Shown: one piece after another, positions 62,201 through 64,000 of the stretch | Layout: each line of letters opens with the position of its first letter | Position numbering within the stretch: the stretch's first letter is position 1 | From: Glandiceps talaboti | Taxonomy: Eukaryota > Hemichordata > Enteropneusta > Spengelidae | Direction of reading: 5' to 3' | Length of the DNA stretch: 64,000 nt | NCBI RefSeq assembly: GCF_964340395.1 | Contig: NC_135560.1 | Span: 16,145,598 to 16,209,597, forward strand | Notes under the pieces: model-generated | The model's input: the letters and a program-made list of their open reading frames with translations, nothing else | Database searches by the model: none | Told to the model about the DNA's origin: nothing | Program-made: the position numbers and the translations under genes

Positions 62201-64000
62201 ACACAATATGTATACAAACACACTTTATCTGCCACAAAAGTATTAACCCAGCAACAAAATTTGATGAGAGATACGAATAAGTCCAAATATATGTAGATCC
62301 CTTACCACTACTATATCTTAGGCTACATACCTTGTTTGTGGAGCACCAAATTTCTTGTAACTCTTGATAAACCTAGAGAAATCAAAAATGGGATGGATAA
62401 ACAGTTTCATTAGGATTTCATTTCTGACATTCCAGTCTAATTATATAAAAGACCCAATCACATCCCAATATTGTTATTCAAATCAAGGAAAAGGGTTGAT
62501 GTAAGCACAAACTTTTTAATTCACTTGTTTTGATGAAGTATTTACCAATAAGATTGTCACAACTATTTAGTTAATTTTCACAGGACCATCCATTTTGAAA
62601 TTTAGACATAATGCTTTCTCCTTATTGTCCCACAAGGTGTACACGATCAAAATGGACTTAAAAGAGTGTTAGTCATTTAGATAATGCACAAAAGTAAAAC
62701 AGCACTGTGGTTTCACAACAAAGTACACACACATGCACACACACACACACACACACATGCGCCCACACAAACACACACATACCCAACACACATACATACC
62801 AACCAACCCAGCCCTACCCACACAAGCATACTCACCAACCATCCCTACTCACATGCATATTCTCCAAATCATTCCCATCCACACACATGCATCAAGCCAT
62901 CATGTCCACACACATAACCCCCCCCCCCCCCCCACACACACACACACACACATACATCATACCTTCTAAGTTCAGGATCTCTAAATCCTTTAAATGTATC
63001 CCTGGGTACAGTTCTTGGTCTACCTCTAGCCCTCTTCACTTTCTTTTCATCATCAGAGTCACTATAACTACCAGTGCTATCAGATCTCTGTTTTCTCCTC
63101 CTCCTGCTACTACTTCTTGTGTCTTCTGTATCACTACCTTGATATGTCATCTAGCAATACAAACATGATATCAATTACTACATTATGTACAAGTCATTAC
63201 TTGCAGTGCTTGTAAATACTACTCTGGCAATCAAGGTATCGGTTTACTAAACACAAACGAATGTTGTCAATGTGGTAGATTACGCACACAGGTGGTAGCG
63301 GTGCCTTCTCGTTGAACCTAATCACCCTGTAATCAATATAGAGTAAACACCAGAAGTCCCCAAAGACAGTAAAATTAACGTGAATTTTTCGTCTGATACA
63401 AAAGTGCTTTTTATTCATTGCCAAACATGATGCATTGCACCACGTCACAATCACTTTTTCAGTTCTAACCCATTCAAAGTTCTAACCACCACATTCAATT
63501 TGAGTTATTTTCATGGTGGTGCTAAAATTCACTTGTCCTTCTGACATCATAGTCATTTCCACTCAGAAATAAAATTATGTATTAAGTGTCCCTAGTTACA
63601 ATCTAAGTTTTCATAGCATGGGACCCCCTAGGCATGCATGTCTGAATCACACAACTTCGCTTTAAAATTTGACATCCAGGAATAAAATTGTAATACTATT
63701 TCTAGAAATAACAAAGTCCAGTAAGTTACAGTCTCACAGCATATTCTTGTTCGGACTGTGGAACACATGCTTTTAATTAACCCTCTTTCACAGGAGGGGG
63801 TGGGCGGGGGGTTTGTTTGTACACAAAAAAATACAAGTTGGGAAATACATGTCCAAGTTCAGTACCTTTTGTACACTTTTTCTAACCCTAGGTGGCAAGT
63901 ACAACTCTAGCTGCTCTTTTTGCTTGGCTTCCTCTTCTACTTTATTCCTTGCATCTTCAGGGATAATATCATCCCAGTGTTTTCCTGTGTCTTCCTCTAC
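54076..64000 (-). CDS. CHD1: CHD1/CHD2-type chromodomain helicase DNA-binding protein, C-terminal 800 residues, 15 exons, 5' part outside the window
   Basis: A nuclear ATP-dependent nucleosome remodeller linked to transcribing genes. The chromodomains and the ATPase core lie beyond base 64000. Exons from 5' to 3' (minus strand) are 64000-63866 (cut), 63150-62963, 62372-62331, 61784-61642, 61180-61054, 60707-60557, 60010-59897, 59372-59085, 58309-58175, 57815-57634, 56887-56785, 56205-56012, 55705-55577, 54966-54805 and 54388/54385-54076 (stop TAA). Every donor is GT, every acceptor is AG, and all phases join without a frame break. Order of parts: linker after the ATPase ([10 protein letters not shown]), SANT, SLIDE, Lys/Glu-rich linker, CHCT (DUF4208) domain, and a His/Ser/Arg-rich tail. 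Introns are about 300-750 bp and hold simple repeats, a palindromic element (56332-56635) and a 38-bp triplication (58953-59070). The gene is CpG-poor. It is convergent with RGM. I call it CHD1 because invertebrates normally have one gene for the vertebrate CHD1/CHD2 pair. Confidence 0.95.
56332..56635. mobile_element. Fold-back element inside a CHD1 intron
   Basis: A 70-bp segment (ACAACCCATAACACCAAAG, starts 56332 and 56402) is tandemly duplicated. The second copy plus TTTATAGCATCCATATCAAG and AAAGTATACTCTTTCA (56450-56489) is repeated inverted at 56545-56584 with about three mismatches in 40 bp. A weaker match continues to about 56635. It lies within the intron 56206-56784. Confidence 0.8.
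56785..57815 (-). CDS. CHD1: CHD1 exons encoding the CHCT (DUF4208) domain
   Basis: Exons 57815-57634 and 56887-56785. The residues run [18 protein letters not shown], then [16 protein letters not shown], then HPKVREWK joined to [20 protein letters not shown]. This is the CHD1 helical C-terminal domain, described as binding DNA and as a protein-protein hub. The second exon ends KKREEEREE. Donor GTAGGT at 56784 keeps phase 0 with the next exon, whereas the GTAACA four bases further on would break the frame. Confidence 0.94.
58175..59372 (-). CDS. CHD1: CHD1 Lys/Glu-rich linker exons
   Basis: Exon 59372-59085 (96 codons) is almost entirely charged: [18 protein letters not shown], then an acidic patch [14 protein letters not shown], then [13 protein letters not shown]. 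It is probably disordered and likely carries nuclear localisation signals. Exon 58309-58175 (45 codons) continues [20 protein letters not shown] and ends [10 protein letters not shown], entering the CHCT domain. On the opposite strand the linker reads as a Phe/Ser-rich ORF, which is a shadow. Confidence 0.92.
58953..59070. repeat. 38-bp triplication in a CHD1 intron
   Basis: Units start at 58953, 58991 and 59029, each with AGGTCACGTTGG and TTGTCAGGGGCAACATG. The last has an extra TTGG. The array ends 14 nt from the 5' splice site of the exon ending at 59085. Confidence 0.9.
59897..61180 (-). CDS. CHD1: CHD1 exons encoding the SLIDE part of the DNA-binding domain
   Basis: Exons 61180-61054, 60707-60557 and 60010-59897. 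The first encodes [20 protein letters not shown], the conserved strand between SANT and SLIDE. The second encodes [19 protein letters not shown] and [19 protein letters not shown], the core SLIDE helices with the invariant tryptophans. The third encodes [20 protein letters not shown] and ends GREIVPKG with the next exon. Donors are GTAAGT throughout. An AG run at 60023-60042 sits just upstream of the third acceptor on the transcribed strand. Confidence 0.95.
61642..63150 (-). CDS. CHD1: CHD1 exons encoding the SANT part of the DNA-binding domain
   Basis: Covers three exons: 63150-62963, a 42-nt exon 62372-62331, and 61784-61642. The first starts with a Ser/Arg-rich low-complexity segment (acceptor GTATTGCTAG) and leads into [12 protein letters not shown] and GFRDPELRR. 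The 42-nt exon supplies [13 protein letters not shown]. The third gives [10 protein letters not shown] and [17 protein letters not shown]. These are the hallmarks of the CHD1 SANT domain, which contacts linker DNA. The intron after the first exon opens with GTATGATG and within 11 nt enters a GT run and then a G run on the transcribed strand. Confidence 0.94.
62724..62958. repeat. (CA)n-rich region with a 16-nt C tract in a CHD1 intron
   Basis: CA and CACATGCA repeats at 62724-62910, then C16 at about 62918-62933, then CA to 62953. On the transcribed (minus) strand this is GT repeats and a G run starting about 11 nt inside the 5' splice site of exon 63150-62963. Confidence 0.9.
63866..64000 (-). 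CDS. CHD1: CHD1 exon after the ATPase core (cut by window end)
   Basis: Forty-five codons in frame, containing [19 protein letters not shown] and ending RKSVQK before the donor GTACTG. The sequence WDDIIPED followed by an acidic/basic helix is typical of the CHD1 bridge between the helicase C-lobe and the SANT-SLIDE domain. The exon continues beyond the window. The GTACTG donor is slightly weak. Confidence 0.9.

Noticed and set aside
62684-63168. Thr/His-rich plus-strand ORFs
   Set aside because: They are translations of the CA repeats and the antisense of the CHD1 exon.

Overview
This is nuclear DNA from an animal, most likely a marine invertebrate with a compact-to-medium genome. The evidence is spliceosomal introns with GT-AG borders, a metazoan-type tRNA-Ser(AGA), long dinucleotide microsatellites, palindromic (MITE-like) repeats, and two recognisable bilaterian genes. 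Those genes are a repulsive guidance molecule (RGM) gene on the plus strand and a CHD1/CHD2-type chromatin remodeller on the minus strand. I cannot name the species. A single-copy pre-vertebrate RGM and CHD1 pair (amphioxus, hemichordate, echinoderm or lophotrochozoan) is the simplest reading, but that is inference.

Layout. Positions 1-35 kb hold no coding exon that I can defend. This stretch is CpG-poor and carries simple repeats, a 69-bp satellite with a higher-order 207-bp period (9.5-10.6 kb), and scattered copies of at least two palindromic repeat families. From about 34.6-35.2 kb the CpG density rises roughly 3.5-fold and stays raised or intermediate to about 53 kb. This block contains the RGM gene (coding exons 40512-40599, 40830-41299, 41899-42603), a likely poly(A) site near 43.15 kb, further fold-back elements, a pre-miRNA-sized hairpin (44984-45058), an inverted pair of TIR elements (48.8-50.0 kb) and the tRNA gene (50246-50327). 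From 54076 to the window end lie the last 15 coding exons (the first one cut) of the CHD1-type gene, 800 residues in all: the SANT-SLIDE DNA-binding domain, a Lys/Glu-rich linker, the CHCT (DUF4208) domain and a His/Ser/Arg-rich tail.

How the parts relate. The two protein genes are convergent (tail to tail). As I recall, the human RGMB-CHD1 and RGMA-CHD2 pairs are arranged the same way, so the window seems to hold the unduplicated form of a very old gene neighbourhood. The CpG pattern (poor over CHD1, rich over RGM, poor again on the left) is what mosaic gene-body methylation of invertebrates would produce, and it hints that the left 35 kb may be the transcribed body of an unidentified gene. 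I found no CRISPR array, bacterial operon, viral gene or toxin gene. The most notable non-genic content is several families of fold-back repeats.
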